Source: a virus. From it: a stretch of 31,506 bases of DNA. Below the pieces are notes generated by a model that did no database searches, had not been told where the DNA came from, and saw only the letters and a list, made by a program, of their open reading frames with translations. Below are positions 12,934 to 19,585 of this stretch, in pieces. The stretch covers positions 1 through 31,506 of the IMG/VR virus record IMGVR_UViG_3300042483_001017; one strand, written 5' to 3'. Within the stretch, counting starts at the first letter, position 1; every line of letters starts with the position of its first letter. The position numbers and the translations under genes were made by a program.

Positions 12934-13095
12934 CTAGGCCACGGGGCCGATGAGGTCCCATGCGGTTTCGCCGGTCGGTTTGCCGTTGCGGAGAATTTCG
13001 TAGTTTGGATCGGTACCGCTCTCGAGAACGTCGGTTAAGAGTTCGTCGACCGTGCGGAACTCCTTCTGGTAATAGTTGCAATCTAGTGTATACAT
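12934..13095 (-). CDS. Small hypothetical protein
   Basis: The protein has 53 residues (MYTLDCNYYQKEFRTVDELL...). The segment ending in NYEILRNGKPTGETAWDLIG looks like a compact alpha/beta fold. It resembles small phage ORFans in general pattern, but no function is known. I chose the ATG at 13095 because the longer frame's ATG at 13119 lies inside the TATATTTG box. It is bounded by a promoter and a terminator and is probably monocistronic. Confidence 0.6.
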   Translation of the reverse strand: MYTLDCNYYQKEFRTVDELLTDVLESGTDPNYEILRNGKPTGETAWDLIGPVA

Positions 13096-13116
13096 ATTTT
13101 CTCTGGATTTAGAAAG

Positions 13117-13124
13117 CAAATATA
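13117..13124 (-). promoter_or_regulatory. Bacteroidota-type -7 box TATATTTG
   Basis: Lies 21 bases before the ATG at 13095, directly after the terminator of the upstream membrane-protein gene. Confidence 0.65.
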
Positions 13125-13133
13125 ACCAAAAAA

Positions 13134-13155
13134 CCCGAGAAATAAAAATCCCGGG
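13134..13155 (-). terminator. Rho-independent terminator, possibly bidirectional
   Basis: Stem CCCGAGA/TCCCGGG with one mismatch, flanked by T runs in both directions. It ends the membrane-protein transcript and butts against the next promoter. Confidence 0.7.
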
Positions 13156-13180
13156 CTTTTTTTTTTCCTAAACTTTCGGA

Positions 13181-13405
13181 TTACTCGGATTTCTTCTCAG
13201 TCCGATTGCGGTTTGGAAGCATGAGGTTAAGTAGGAACCCGAGACCCCAGGCCTGTAGAGCAGAAATCTCCTTGACACCGGTAAAAATCGCCGGAGCGAG
13301 CCAGTTCCAGAGCCACTTGACCGGATAGGCAATAAGTACTGAGGCTAGAAAAGCGAGTCCGACCGCAAGAATCAGGGCCGCGAGTAGAGTTGTTAGTTTT
13401 TGCAT
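13181..13405 (-). CDS. Small phage membrane protein
   Basis: The protein has 74 residues. A transmembrane helix spans about 7-29, and a second hydrophobic segment spans about 50-64, followed by a basic tail NRNRTEKK. The middle motif YPVKWLWNWLAPAIF then EISALQAWGLGFLL matches a widespread small phage membrane-protein family of unknown function. No lysis-gene context is nearby. A role in the host inner membrane is likely, but holin function is not supported by position. Confidence 0.72.
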   Translation of the reverse strand: MQKLTTLLAALILAVGLAFLASVLIAYPVKWLWNWLAPAIFTGVKEISALQAWGLGFLLNLMLPNRNRTEKKSE

Positions 13406-13447
13406 GGTATTTTTCTTCTTTATTTTTTTAAATTACGGATTAGGGTT

Positions 13448-13633
13448 TTATCTTACCCAATGTCTCTTTGCCCTGGTCACGAGCAGGGCCTTGACCCGTT
13501 TATGTAAGACCGGTCTCTGCACGGTTGCTCCTTTTCTGGCAAGTTCGGAATCTATCCAAGCCCAGTCGATTAGACCCTTGCGGTCCAGAGCCCGCTCGAG
13601 AATCCGGTCAATCATGTCAATCTGTTTCTGCAT
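13448..13633 (-). CDS. Small basic hypothetical protein
   Basis: The protein has 61 residues, strongly basic in the second half (RPVLHKRVKALLVTRAKRHW), so it may bind nucleic acid. No known family is recognised. Its start overlaps the end of the preceding gene by 17 bases, so the two are probably translationally coupled. Confidence 0.58.
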   Translation of the reverse strand: MQKQIDMIDRILERALDRKGLIDWAWIDSELARKGATVQRPVLHKRVKALLVTRAKRHWVR

Positions 13634-13925
13634 CTTTGACGGTTAACGTATTTTCAGGATCGTGGCCAAGCTCCCTGAGCCGGACCCCTATTTCATGCGC
13701 CCATTCAAACTCCTCCCGCTCTACTGCCACACTCTGGGCGGTAGCCAGCGCCTCCCCAATCCGGAAGACTAGGTAACCTTCAAGCTCATCTGACCAGGGT
13801 TGACCGTGAGCACTACGTCGAATTTCGGATTCGAGGCCGCGGATTGCCCAACGGACCCGGTGCCAGTCCCGGCCCGTCTTCTCGAGAATCCTGAAGAATT
13901 CGGTAACTAGATTTTCAGATAACAT
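13617..13925 (-). CDS. Small helical hypothetical protein
   Basis: The protein has 102 residues, helical, with mixed charge (MLSENLVTEFFRILEKTGRD, FRIGEALATAQSVAVEREEF). The frame is open further upstream to 14363, but that part is repetitive GC-rich spacer encoding a Gly/Arg/Ser-rich sequence. I therefore start at the ATG at 13925, where normal composition begins. It is the first leftward gene after the divergence region. No family is recognised. Confidence 0.6.
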   Translation of the reverse strand: MLSENLVTEFFRILEKTGRDWHRVRWAIRGLESEIRRSAHGQPWSDELEGYLVFRIGEALATAQSVAVEREEFEWAHEIGVRLRELGHDPENTLTVKDAETD

Positions 13926-13997
13926 CTTTTTTCTGGGGTTAAGTAATAACTTCTTATACTCGGACCAGGTTCCAGGTTCTCGAGACCGGGTCAGACC

Positions 13998-14036
13998 GCG
14001 GAGTCGGACTCCGCAAACCGCAATGTCTGTCAGACA
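13998..14036. repeat. Two adjacent palindromes
   Basis: GCGGAGTC-G-GACTCCGC (13998-14014) and TGTCTG-T-CAGACA (14024-14036) are perfect inverted repeats with one central base, typical of dimeric operator sites. Confidence 0.6.
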
Positions 14037-14049
14037 ATCGCAACGTTGG

Positions 14050-14091
14050 ACAGGTCTCCACAGGTCTCTGGACAGGTCTGCACAGACCTGC
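14050..14091. repeat. Iteron-like ACAGGTCT repeats
   Basis: ACAGGTCT occurs at 14050-14057, 14060-14067 and 14072-14079. An inverted AGACCTGC follows at 14084-14091, forming CAGGTCTG/CAGACCTG with the third copy. Spacings of 10 and 12 bases place the copies on about the same helix face. Confidence 0.6.
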
Positions 14092-14198
14092 CTGGTCTCG
14101 CGAGGTTGGACAGACCCGGACCCTGCAACCCGCTGCCCGACGGACCTTGCCGGAACCGACCCCGGTAACCCGGAATTGCGACCCGGGCAGTGACCCCG

Positions 14199-14296
14199 GT
14201 AGTAGCCCCTGGCGGCCGCCCGGTCTGCTCCGGTAGTGACCCCCAGCGCACCCCAGGAGTGGCCCCTGGCCGCCTGGCTGTGCTCCAGGAGTGACC
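14199..14296. repeat. Imperfect tandem repeat of about 42 bases
   Basis: Unit 1 (14199-14241) and unit 2 (14256-14296) share AGTxGCCCCTGG, a GCCGCC core, TGCTCC and AGTGACC. The units are GC-rich and do not look coding. Confidence 0.55.
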
Positions 14297-14357
14297 TTGC
14301 CGAGGTAATAAAATGACTCCGGGAGGGCGACCTCAGCACTTTACTTTTTTCCGAAAT

Positions 14358-14372
14358 CCCCATGGCCTGGGG
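14358..14372. repeat. GC-rich palindromic element, copy 2
   Basis: CCCCATGGCCTGGGG, identical to 1576-1590. Confidence 0.55.
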
Positions 14373-14504
14373 TCTACGTCCCGACCAAATGCGACCGGGT
14401 TCCGGGGTTTCCGCGGTCGCCCTCTACCCGGTGCAAATTCTCCCCGGGCCCGGAGTCACGGCCCTGGACTTTTTCCGGTTTCTCCCCCGGGTCTGGTGCC
14501 CAAT

Positions 14505-14512
14505 ATAAATAA
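14505..14512 (+). promoter_or_regulatory. Late promoter box ATAAATAA
   Basis: TATAAATAACCCC with the ATG only four bases further on (14517). An exact T4-type TATAAATA is included. Confidence 0.65.
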
Positions 14513-14516
14513 CCCC

Positions 14517-14951
14517 ATGCAGAGCTATATCATATCATATTCACTATTTGAGAGCGTCTATTCGGACCATATTCAACTACACCGTATTGGATTGGGAAAT
14601 CCACCACCTCCTTGGCACTTATCGGGTAGGGAGCTGTTTTACATACTCCATAATTTTCCGGATCCCAAGGACCGGGATAGAGCCAAGGTGCTTGTCGCTA
14701 GTCCTAATCCGGTGAGCAAGGCCGTCTCTATGGCCAAGCTTATTACTGATAGGTCAAAGCTTATCCGTAGGGCAAAGGCCGTTGTTGCCCAGGCAAATGG
14801 GACGGATCCGGATCTGGTTGACCAGGTATTTGCACCATTTGCCCTAAGACTTAGGGAATTAGGGGTATCTCAGGAGCATATCCTTGTTCTTCTTGACCAG
14901 GCCCTTAATGATGAATATCGTCTCCAATGGCTTGCAACTGACGCCCTATAA
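14517..14951 (+). CDS. Tagged late protein of unknown function
   Basis: The protein has 144 residues. The N-terminus MQSYIISYSLFE-S fits the shared tag, with the cut expected after E12. The rest is soluble and helical (RELFYILHNFPDPKDRDRAK, LRLRELGVSQEHILVLLDQA) with no recognised family. The open frame upstream of 14517 is GC-rich spacer, and the late box just before this ATG fixes the start. It heads a run of three small tagged genes, each with its own late box, and is inferred to be an internal head protein. Confidence 0.68.
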   Translation: MQSYIISYSLFESVYSDHIQLHRIGLGNPPPPWHLSGRELFYILHNFPDPKDRDRAKVLVASPNPVSKAVSMAKLITDRSKLIRRAKAVVAQANGTDPDLVDQVFAPFALRLRELGVSQEHILVLLDQALNDEYRLQWLATDAL

Positions 14952-14954
14952 ATA
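14947..14954 (+). promoter_or_regulatory. Late promoter box TATAAATA
   Basis: Exact T4 consensus. It overlaps the stop codon of the preceding gene (14949-14951) and lies eight bases before the ATG at 14963. Confidence 0.6.
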
Positions 14955-14962
14955 TTAACTAT

Positions 14963-15403
14963 ATGGACCATTCAATTAAATCATTTGCAGAGTTCTTGAC
15001 CGAGAGTCTGGACTGGGAAGACCGGCTTAGGCTTGCTCAGCTTGGTCTTGACCATGGGGCCCGTGTCCTAAAGGTCCAGGTTGACTGGGACCGGCTTAGT
15101 CAACCCGGCTGGGACCGGCTGCTAAACTACGTGCATTTACACAACTATATGCACTGTTGGATCTACGAGAACTGGCCGGGTACGACTGAGAGGGATCGTG
15201 ATTGGGTTGAATGGTATAGTGACAAGATGATCAGGTCAAGACGGAAAGGCCCGGTAGATCCCCGGATTGTGGACTCGGAGATCATGAGGCTCGCTCGCAA
15301 GTTTGACGCTGACCTGGTATGGAAAATTCCCGATAATACTTGGCTCGACGCCCGGACCGGCGAGCACATTGGCAAGCTCCACCGGGCTCTTGGCCTTGAA
15401 TAA
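14963..15403 (+). CDS. Tagged late protein, paralogue 1
   Basis: The protein has 146 residues. The tag MDHSIKSFAEFLTE-S is expected to be cut after E14. The body resembles the next gene's product: LDWEDRLRLAQLGL at the start, and FDADLVW...TWLDARTGEHIGKLHRALGL at the end against FDADLLW...DWYDATTGDLLPEKLHKLLNL. The fold and function are unknown; the pair looks like a tandem gene duplication with strong divergence. The late promoter and tag suggest packaging in the head. Confidence 0.7.
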   Translation: MDHSIKSFAEFLTESLDWEDRLRLAQLGLDHGARVLKVQVDWDRLSQPGWDRLLNYVHLHNYMHCWIYENWPGTTERDRDWVEWYSDKMIRSRRKGPVDPRIVDSEIMRLARKFDADLVWKIPDNTWLDARTGEHIGKLHRALGLE

Positions 15404-15454
15404 CTGGCGTGCCTGCACCGCCGGCAGGACCCCCTTGGTGGGGCCGGGCTCGCG
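15404..15454. other. GC-rich palindromic spacer
   Basis: Short stems CCTGC/GCAGG and CCCC-TTGGT-GGGG lie just before a late promoter, as in the other GC-rich spacers. Confidence 0.4.
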
Positions 15455-15462
15455 ATAAATAA
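15455..15462 (+). promoter_or_regulatory. Late promoter box ATAAATAA
   Basis: GATAAATAAC with four bases to the ATG at 15467. Confidence 0.62.
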
Positions 15463-15466
15463 CTCT

Positions 15467-15889
15467 ATGAAAACACAGACATTTAAGGGGTTCGTTTTGG
15501 AGAGCCTTGACCTAGCTGATAAGATTCGCCTGGTAAGCCTTGGGCTAGGTGATGAGTTAACTTGGAAGGTCTTGACCTGTATGGAATCCTTGCGGCTGGA
15601 TAATGGAGAGCTGGAATCCTCGCGGCTGGATAATGGAGAGCCCGTCCTGATGTGTAATTACTATAGTGACTGGCCCAGTGCCAAGTCGCCTAAGCAGTTT
15701 TGGAAGTTGCCCTTGGTTGGGGAATACTCAGCAACTGAGGTTGGTCAAAAGCTGGCGATTATGCTCAAGATGGCCAGGGTGTTTGACGCTGACCTCTTGT
15801 GGGACCTTGACACCGGCGACTGGTATGATGCTACAACCGGCGACCTGCTTCCAGAAAAACTACACAAACTACTAAATTTAGGTCAATGA
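15467..15889 (+). CDS. Tagged late protein, paralogue 2
   Basis: The protein has 140 residues. The tag MKTQTFKGFVLE-S begins much like the T4 capsid-targeting sequence and should be cut after E12. It is homologous to the preceding gene's product at both ends. Residues about 39-58 contain a perfect-phase duplication of ten residues (ESLRLDNGEL then ESSRLDNGEP) from a 30-base tandem repeat in the DNA (15583-15640), a recent slippage or duplication event. Function is unknown; it is inferred to be an internal head protein. The frame ends TGA TAG. Confidence 0.7.
   Translation: MKTQTFKGFVLESLDLADKIRLVSLGLGDELTWKVLTCMESLRLDNGELESSRLDNGEPVLMCNYYSDWPSAKSPKQFWKLPLVGEYSATEVGQKLAIMLKMARVFDADLLWDLDTGDWYDATTGDLLPEKLHKLLNLGQ
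15583..15640. repeat. Tandem repeat, 30-base period
   Basis: GGAATCCT(T/C)GCGGCTGGATAATGGAGAG occurs at 15583-15610 and 15613-15640 with one base difference, inside the coding frame. Confidence 0.8.
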
Positions 15890-15925
15890 TAGACCGGCTG
15901 AAATGGACTCCTGGCCTAACCACCC

Positions 15926-15952
15926 AAAAAAAGGAGCCTTACGGGGCTCCTT
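15926..15952 (-). terminator. Rho-independent terminator
   Basis: Stem AAGGAGCC/GGCTCCTT. On the minus strand TTTTTTT follows, ending the HTH gene transcript; the plus-strand side (TTGTTGG) is weaker but may also stop the tagged-gene transcript. Confidence 0.75.
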
Positions 15953-15976
15953 GTTGGTCTAGGCCGGTTGTTCTGC

Positions 15977-16261
15977 TTAAGCTGTTGCTTTTGCTTTACG
16001 ACCTCTAACCATGTCGTACATTTGGTTAACCACTTTCGGGTTCGCCTTACGACCCGTAATGACACTAGACACATAGGCTGTTGTTACTCCCATTTTAGCT
16101 GCGATCACTGCACCATCACCACGATTTTTACGGCCGGCGATGATTTCTCGCTTTTGATCTTGGCTTAATTTTGCGTAGCTCATACCCTTACGGCTTGCTG
16201 TCTTGGTTACCGCAACAGTTGCCTCAACTGTTGTAGCGGTGTTTTTGCTTGTTTTGCTCAT
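15977..16261 (-). CDS. Small HTH DNA-binding protein
   Basis: The protein has 94 residues. An Ala/Thr-rich N-terminal arm (about 1-25) precedes a Cro/XRE-like HTH (KREIIAGRKNRGDGAVIAAK then MGVTTAYVSSVITGRK, about 40-75) and a basic tail RGRKAKATA. It probably binds DNA as a regulator. I chose the ATG at 16261 because the upstream extension looks like A/T-rich leader. Upstream sequence TACAATAGCCTTATCTTAAAC resembles the early-promoter downstream pattern with an altered -7 box. It is the only leftward gene among rightward late genes here and could repress or organise the switch. Confidence 0.72.
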   Translation of the reverse strand: MSKTSKNTATTVEATVAVTKTASRKGMSYAKLSQDQKREIIAGRKNRGDGAVIAAKMGVTTAYVSSVITGRKANPKVVNQMYDMVRGRKAKATA

Positions 16262-16357
16262 GTTATAATGAATTTTGTTTAAGATAAGGCTATTGTACCG
16301 CTCGCTCTGAACCTTTAGCCGAATTAGAGTAAAAAACATTTTTTGGGAGCCCAAAGA

Positions 16358-16365
16358 ATAAATAA
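16358..16365 (+). promoter_or_regulatory. Late promoter box ATAAATAA
   Basis: GAATAAATAAACC, 31 bases before the ATG at 16397, a longer leader than at most late genes here. Confidence 0.55.
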
Positions 16366-16396
16366 ACCTTGATAAAAATTAACTAGTTTTCAAAAC

Positions 16397-18010
16397 ATGA
16401 AAAATTCAATTATAAAGTCCTATTCTGACTGGTTGACCGAGTCGCTTGGCCTGCACGAGGCTGAGGGCTCCGACTCAACCTCAATGTATCAGGCCGGAGA
16501 CCGTAAGGGTCTTGTTGCCCTGGCTCAAACCGCTGACTCCGCTCAGATAAAGGCTCACCCAGCCTATGCCGCAGTCATGGAATGGTGGAAGAACGGGTCC
16601 GGTAATCTGGGCCTAATCCGGTCAATCCTAAAGCAGGGCTCGGCTCGCAAGACAGATACTACCCGTTCCCTAAAATCAATCTATTACTGGTCGGGTACGG
16701 GCTCCTCAGGCCAAGCCACGGCCAACCTTACCGATTTCTATAAGGTCTCTGACTCAATCGTTCGTAACGGCCAACGGCTTGGCCTTGACCAGACCAAACT
16801 TACGGGGTTAGCCACCGCCGTTCGGAAGCTAAAGGAGTTACAGCCTAAGGGTTTTGTGCCAAAGACCGTTCAGGTCCTGGGAGCCCTTATTCCAGGAGCC
16901 CTAGTCGATAATAAGTTCGATACTCTTAAAATCTCAGATATCGCGGCTGACCTTGACAAGCCCAAGCCAAACGACCAATTGGTTAGGGTGCTTAAGGCCT
17001 GGAGAGTTGCCTACTACTCAACCTCTGAATTGGGCAAGGATCCAAAGAGCTCAATTGACTGGTTGGAACAGATGCGTACCAATCCGGACCAGGTCAATAA
17101 TTACTGGGCCGCAAGCACTCAGATTAATGATGAGAACAAAAAGGCTCTACTTGATCTATTTCAACAAAAGGCTGAGGCCTATGTTGCCCGAAAACAAAAG
17201 GCTGGAGTTCAGCTCGACATGCCGAAGGCAATCATGGCCGCAACCGATCTCTATATTGCACCACAGAACGAAAAGATCACGGTTAAGGTGGACACAACCG
17301 TTCCGCAAGCAGCTCCTCCACCATTGGTATTTTCCTATCCGGAAGATCCAAAGGGCGATGAAACTAGCCCTAATTTCAAAAAGGGCTTAAGCATGTTTCC
17401 GGATAACGGCGTGGCCGTTAAGCCTGAAGCGATTGCCGAGATTAATGCGGCTGTCGAGCAGGCAGTAGACGCGGTGAAATCTGCTGGCGGTACAATAACC
17501 GCCATTAGCACTTGGGGTTATTCAAGCACAAGTAGAGTCCCCTCAAAGTACAGGTCAGCGAATGGAAAAACCGGCAATGCTGGACTCGCTCAGGATCGTT
17601 TAGCCTCCATTAATAAAGCCCTTGCTGATGCAATCGCTGCCAGCGGAATAACCGTCGTCCCAACTGTCAATACTGCCAAAAACAGAGAGGACCCAGAACG
17701 TGGACCGGTTTGGACCGCCAAGGAAATGGCTGATCCAAAGTTCGGCAAGCCAGGTGCAAGAACTCCAGAATACGAGGCAATCTATTCACCTTGGCGATAC
17801 TCAATGTGTTTCCTAAGCTTCACCTATGAGGTTCCTCAAAAACCTGAAACCGAGGTTTTGGCAACTGCAACTCCTAGCGGAGAATGGAAAGGTCACATAA
17901 GCTGGGCGGACGAATCAATCTCAATCAAAATTCCTCGAATTAGATTTAGCCTACCGAGCATGCCTACCATGCCAGCTCCAGGCGGACCTCTTAAGTGTCC
18001 AAAATTCTAA
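16397..18010 (+). CDS. Tagged late protein with OmpA-like C-terminal domain
   Basis: The protein has 537 residues. The tag MKNSIIKSYSDWLTE-S is expected to be cut after E15. Residues about 25-300 are helical and unrecognised. Residues about 335-425 resemble an OmpA/MotB-type domain: KGLSMFPDNGVAVKPEAIAE, then ITAISTWGYSS and NAGLAQDRLASINKALADAI (compare GYTDxxG...N..LSxxRA). That fold binds peptidoglycan. The C-terminal 60 residues are proline-rich. I infer a head-packed protein that could anchor to the cell wall during entry. It ends in a strong terminator. Confidence 0.72.
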   Translation: MKNSIIKSYSDWLTESLGLHEAEGSDSTSMYQAGDRKGLVALAQTADSAQIKAHPAYAAVMEWWKNGSGNLGLIRSILKQGSARKTDTTRSLKSIYYWSGTGSSGQATANLTDFYKVSDSIVRNGQRLGLDQTKLTGLATAVRKLKELQPKGFVPKTVQVLGALIPGALVDNKFDTLKISDIAADLDKPKPNDQLVRVLKAWRVAYYSTSELGKDPKSSIDWLEQMRTNPDQVNNYWAASTQINDENKKALLDLFQQKAEAYVARKQKAGVQLDMPKAIMAATDLYIAPQNEKITVKVDTTVPQAAPPPLVFSYPEDPKGDETSPNFKKGLSMFPDNGVAVKPEAIAEINAAVEQAVDAVKSAGGTITAISTWGYSSTSRVPSKYRSANGKTGNAGLAQDRLASINKALADAIAASGITVVPTVNTAKNREDPERGPVWTAKEMADPKFGKPGARTPEYEAIYSPWRYSMCFLSFTYEVPQKPETEVLATATPSGEWKGHISWADESISIKIPRIRFSLPSMPTMPAPGGPLKCPKF

Positions 18011-18032
18011 TCTATTTTGATAATACCCAAAA

Positions 18033-18059
18033 ACCGGACCCAATGAGTCCGGTTTTTTT
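18033..18059 (+). terminator. Bidirectional rho-independent terminator
   Basis: Stem ACCGGAC/GTCCGGT followed by seven T residues on the plus strand; the minus strand has TTTTTGGG, so it can also end the CAP gene transcript. Confidence 0.85.
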
Positions 18060-18075
18060 ATGCCTGGAGACCAGA

Positions 18076-18648
18076 CTATTTTTTAAGTTCAATCATTAGC
18101 AAGCAGGTTGCAAACAGTCTAAAATCATAAGAGGCCAAATCAAGAATCGTATTGTAATTTTGAGTTCTTAAAAAGCTAAGTTCAATTGCTGCAACCGTTG
18201 CGCCTGGCATAAGGAGGACCGCATTATGGCCCGGTGAATGTATCCACATCTCGAATATCCTTTTGACCATGGTCGTGTCCACTCTCATTTCAGGTTGAAA
18301 CACTGGGCCAGCATACTTCCATTTTGCACAGTTCTCACCAATTGGATATCTGTGAAATCTTCTGGTCCAATTCGCATCAACTCGGTCAAGTCGATTGCCT
18401 GCAATATACCAAAACAGGGTATCAGTACCGTTCGTTGGGTCTTGGGTGTGAGTGCATCGATCAACCCTTAATTGATAATCTGCCTGTAACTTACACGCTG
18501 AGTCAAGAGTCAGGTCGTATTTTACAAGAGCCAATCCATTTTTTGCCCTGTGAGCATTCACCAACTTTAAAAAATAGAGATCATTTAGATCCTGAGCCGT
18601 GGCGATTTCTCCAAATGATAAAAAGAGTATGATGATTAACTTTTTCAT
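18076..18648 (-). CDS. Secreted CAP-superfamily protein
   Basis: The protein has 190 residues. A signal peptide (MKKLIIILFLSFGEIATA, cut near 18-19) is followed by a CAP/SCP domain: FLKLVNAHRAKNGLALVKYD, HTQ (about 66), GENCA (104-108) and EMWIHSPGHNAVLLMPG (about 133-149). Bacterial CAP proteins are exported; some bind or process cell-wall or lipid substrates. A phage copy with a signal peptide would be made in the infected cell and exported to the periplasm, perhaps for lysis or exclusion. It lacks the capsid tag. A TTTAGTATAATATAAC element lies upstream. Confidence 0.85.
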   Translation of the reverse strand: MKKLIIILFLSFGEIATAQDLNDLYFLKLVNAHRAKNGLALVKYDLTLDSACKLQADYQLRVDRCTHTQDPTNGTDTLFWYIAGNRLDRVDANWTRRFHRYPIGENCAKWKYAGPVFQPEMRVDTTMVKRIFEMWIHSPGHNAVLLMPGATVAAIELSFLRTQNYNTILDLASYDFRLFATCLLMIELKK

Positions 18649-18664
18649 GATCTTTGCGGGTATA

Positions 18665-18682
18665 GTTATATTATACTAAATT
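18665..18682 (-). promoter_or_regulatory. Candidate promoter AATTTAGTATAATATAAC
   Basis: Precedes the CAP gene; shares TTTAGTATAATATA with the element at 7512-7529. Confidence 0.35.
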
Positions 18683-18793
18683 GGCACTGCAATTAACCAG
18701 TTTAGGCCACACACGAGATCACACTAGCCACACCTTAACTCATCGGTCAATAGTAACCTAACATGAAAATTAGGTCGTCTCAGATCACATAAA

Positions 18794-18815
18794 AAAAGCC
18801 GGGCGTCCGGCTTTT
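18794..18815 (-). terminator. Bidirectional rho-independent terminator
   Basis: Stem AAAAGCCGG/CCGGCTTTT with a four-base loop and a minus-strand T run, just past the stop of the gene at 18833. The rest of 18683-18832 holds no recognisable gene. Confidence 0.82.
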
Positions 18816-18832
18816 ACTGTTATTGAGTTAGT

Positions 18833-19570
18833 CTACTGTAATCTGATCCAGTTTTTAAACTTCATGACCGATTCATATAGCGCTTCACTAAATTTAAAGC
18901 TTTTTAGAAAATCCGGAAAGTCTCTTTTATAACCGGCTAAACTCTCATCCATCTTATTAGAGGTCCACTGCCAGTTAAAGGTTAATACGTCAGGCGTCTT
19001 AAATCCAAAGAATTTAAGAACCTGCTTTTCTAGATCAACTGCGCCCTTTCCATTCCAGTTATGGCCTACTGCAATTACGCCGGCCTCCTTGTCTTTTAAT
19101 AGGTTAGATTCACCTAAGCTAGTGTGTCGATTTTCTAGCCAAGTCAATCTTTCAATTAGTCGAGTGTGTACTGCATTCAATTTGCCCCAACGAACTGACC
19201 CAAAAAATATAATTATATCAGATTCAAAAATTGCATTTGCAACTTTATACATTTCGTCTGACTTATTATTAACTGAGGCCCAACATCTGATATTGCCAGT
19301 TGGATTATGCTTATCATTGTCTAACTTAGCAGCCTTAACTCCACAGTGATTGCCTTTTTTAGATGAAACGTTTCCCTCACATGAAAAGATTTTTAATTTG
19401 GCAACGTCAATGACCTGACAATTATCAAATCTATCAGCCAATTCATCAGCTATCATAGATGACTTTGGTAAGTCAGGCTCACCTTCCCATCTGGTTGAGG
19501 TAGTTAAAAAAACGATTTTTTTGTTTTTTTGTTTCTTTAGGTACGAATATAGAGATTTTAATTGGTCCAT
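18833..19570 (-). CDS. Flavodoxin-fold NAD(P)H-dependent oxidoreductase-like protein
   Basis: The protein has 245 residues. The start KKIVFLTTSTRWEGEPDLPK has the first strand and phosphate-binding loop region of flavodoxin-like reductases. A cysteine stretch (CEGNVSSKKGNHCG, about 64-77) recalls iron-sulfur flavoproteins. DIIIFFGSVRWGKLNAVHTR (about 128) and GVIAVGHNWNGKG (about 175) match the second and third FMN-contact regions. It probably reduces a quinone, disulfide or metal using FMN. The gene starts 15 bases after the tagged membrane-active protein, in the same leftward late operon, but has no tag itself. Confidence 0.75.
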   Translation of the reverse strand: MDQLKSLYSYLKKQKNKKIVFLTTSTRWEGEPDLPKSSMIADELADRFDNCQVIDVAKLKIFSCEGNVSSKKGNHCGVKAAKLDNDKHNPTGNIRCWASVNNKSDEMYKVANAIFESDIIIFFGSVRWGKLNAVHTRLIERLTWLENRHTSLGESNLLKDKEAGVIAVGHNWNGKGAVDLEKQVLKFFGFKTPDVLTFNWQWTSNKMDESLAGYKRDFPDFLKSFKFSEALYESVMKFKNWIRLQ

Positions 19571-19585
19571 TAATTATATTAAGAA

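Larger units (their letters stand above)
13926..14504. other. GC-rich divergence region; candidate replication origin
   Basis: About 580 bases without a convincing gene separate leftward early genes from rightward late genes. They contain palindromes with single-base centres (13998-14014 and 14024-14036), three direct ACAGGTCT copies plus one inverted near-copy (14050-14091), a 42-base imperfect tandem repeat (14199-14296), and the CCCCATGGCCTGGGG element. Iterons plus divergent transcription fit an origin or a regulator-binding region. No AT-rich unwinding stretch is obvious, so the origin call is an inference. Confidence 0.45.

Noticed and set aside
13926-14363. Long minus-strand extension of the 102-residue gene
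   Set aside because: It runs through iterons and tandem repeats and encodes Arg/Gly/Ser-rich sequence; normal coding composition starts at 13925.
14313-14516. Upstream extension of the tagged gene at 14517
   Set aside because: It lies in GC-rich spacer, and the TATAAATA box four bases before 14517 fixes the start.
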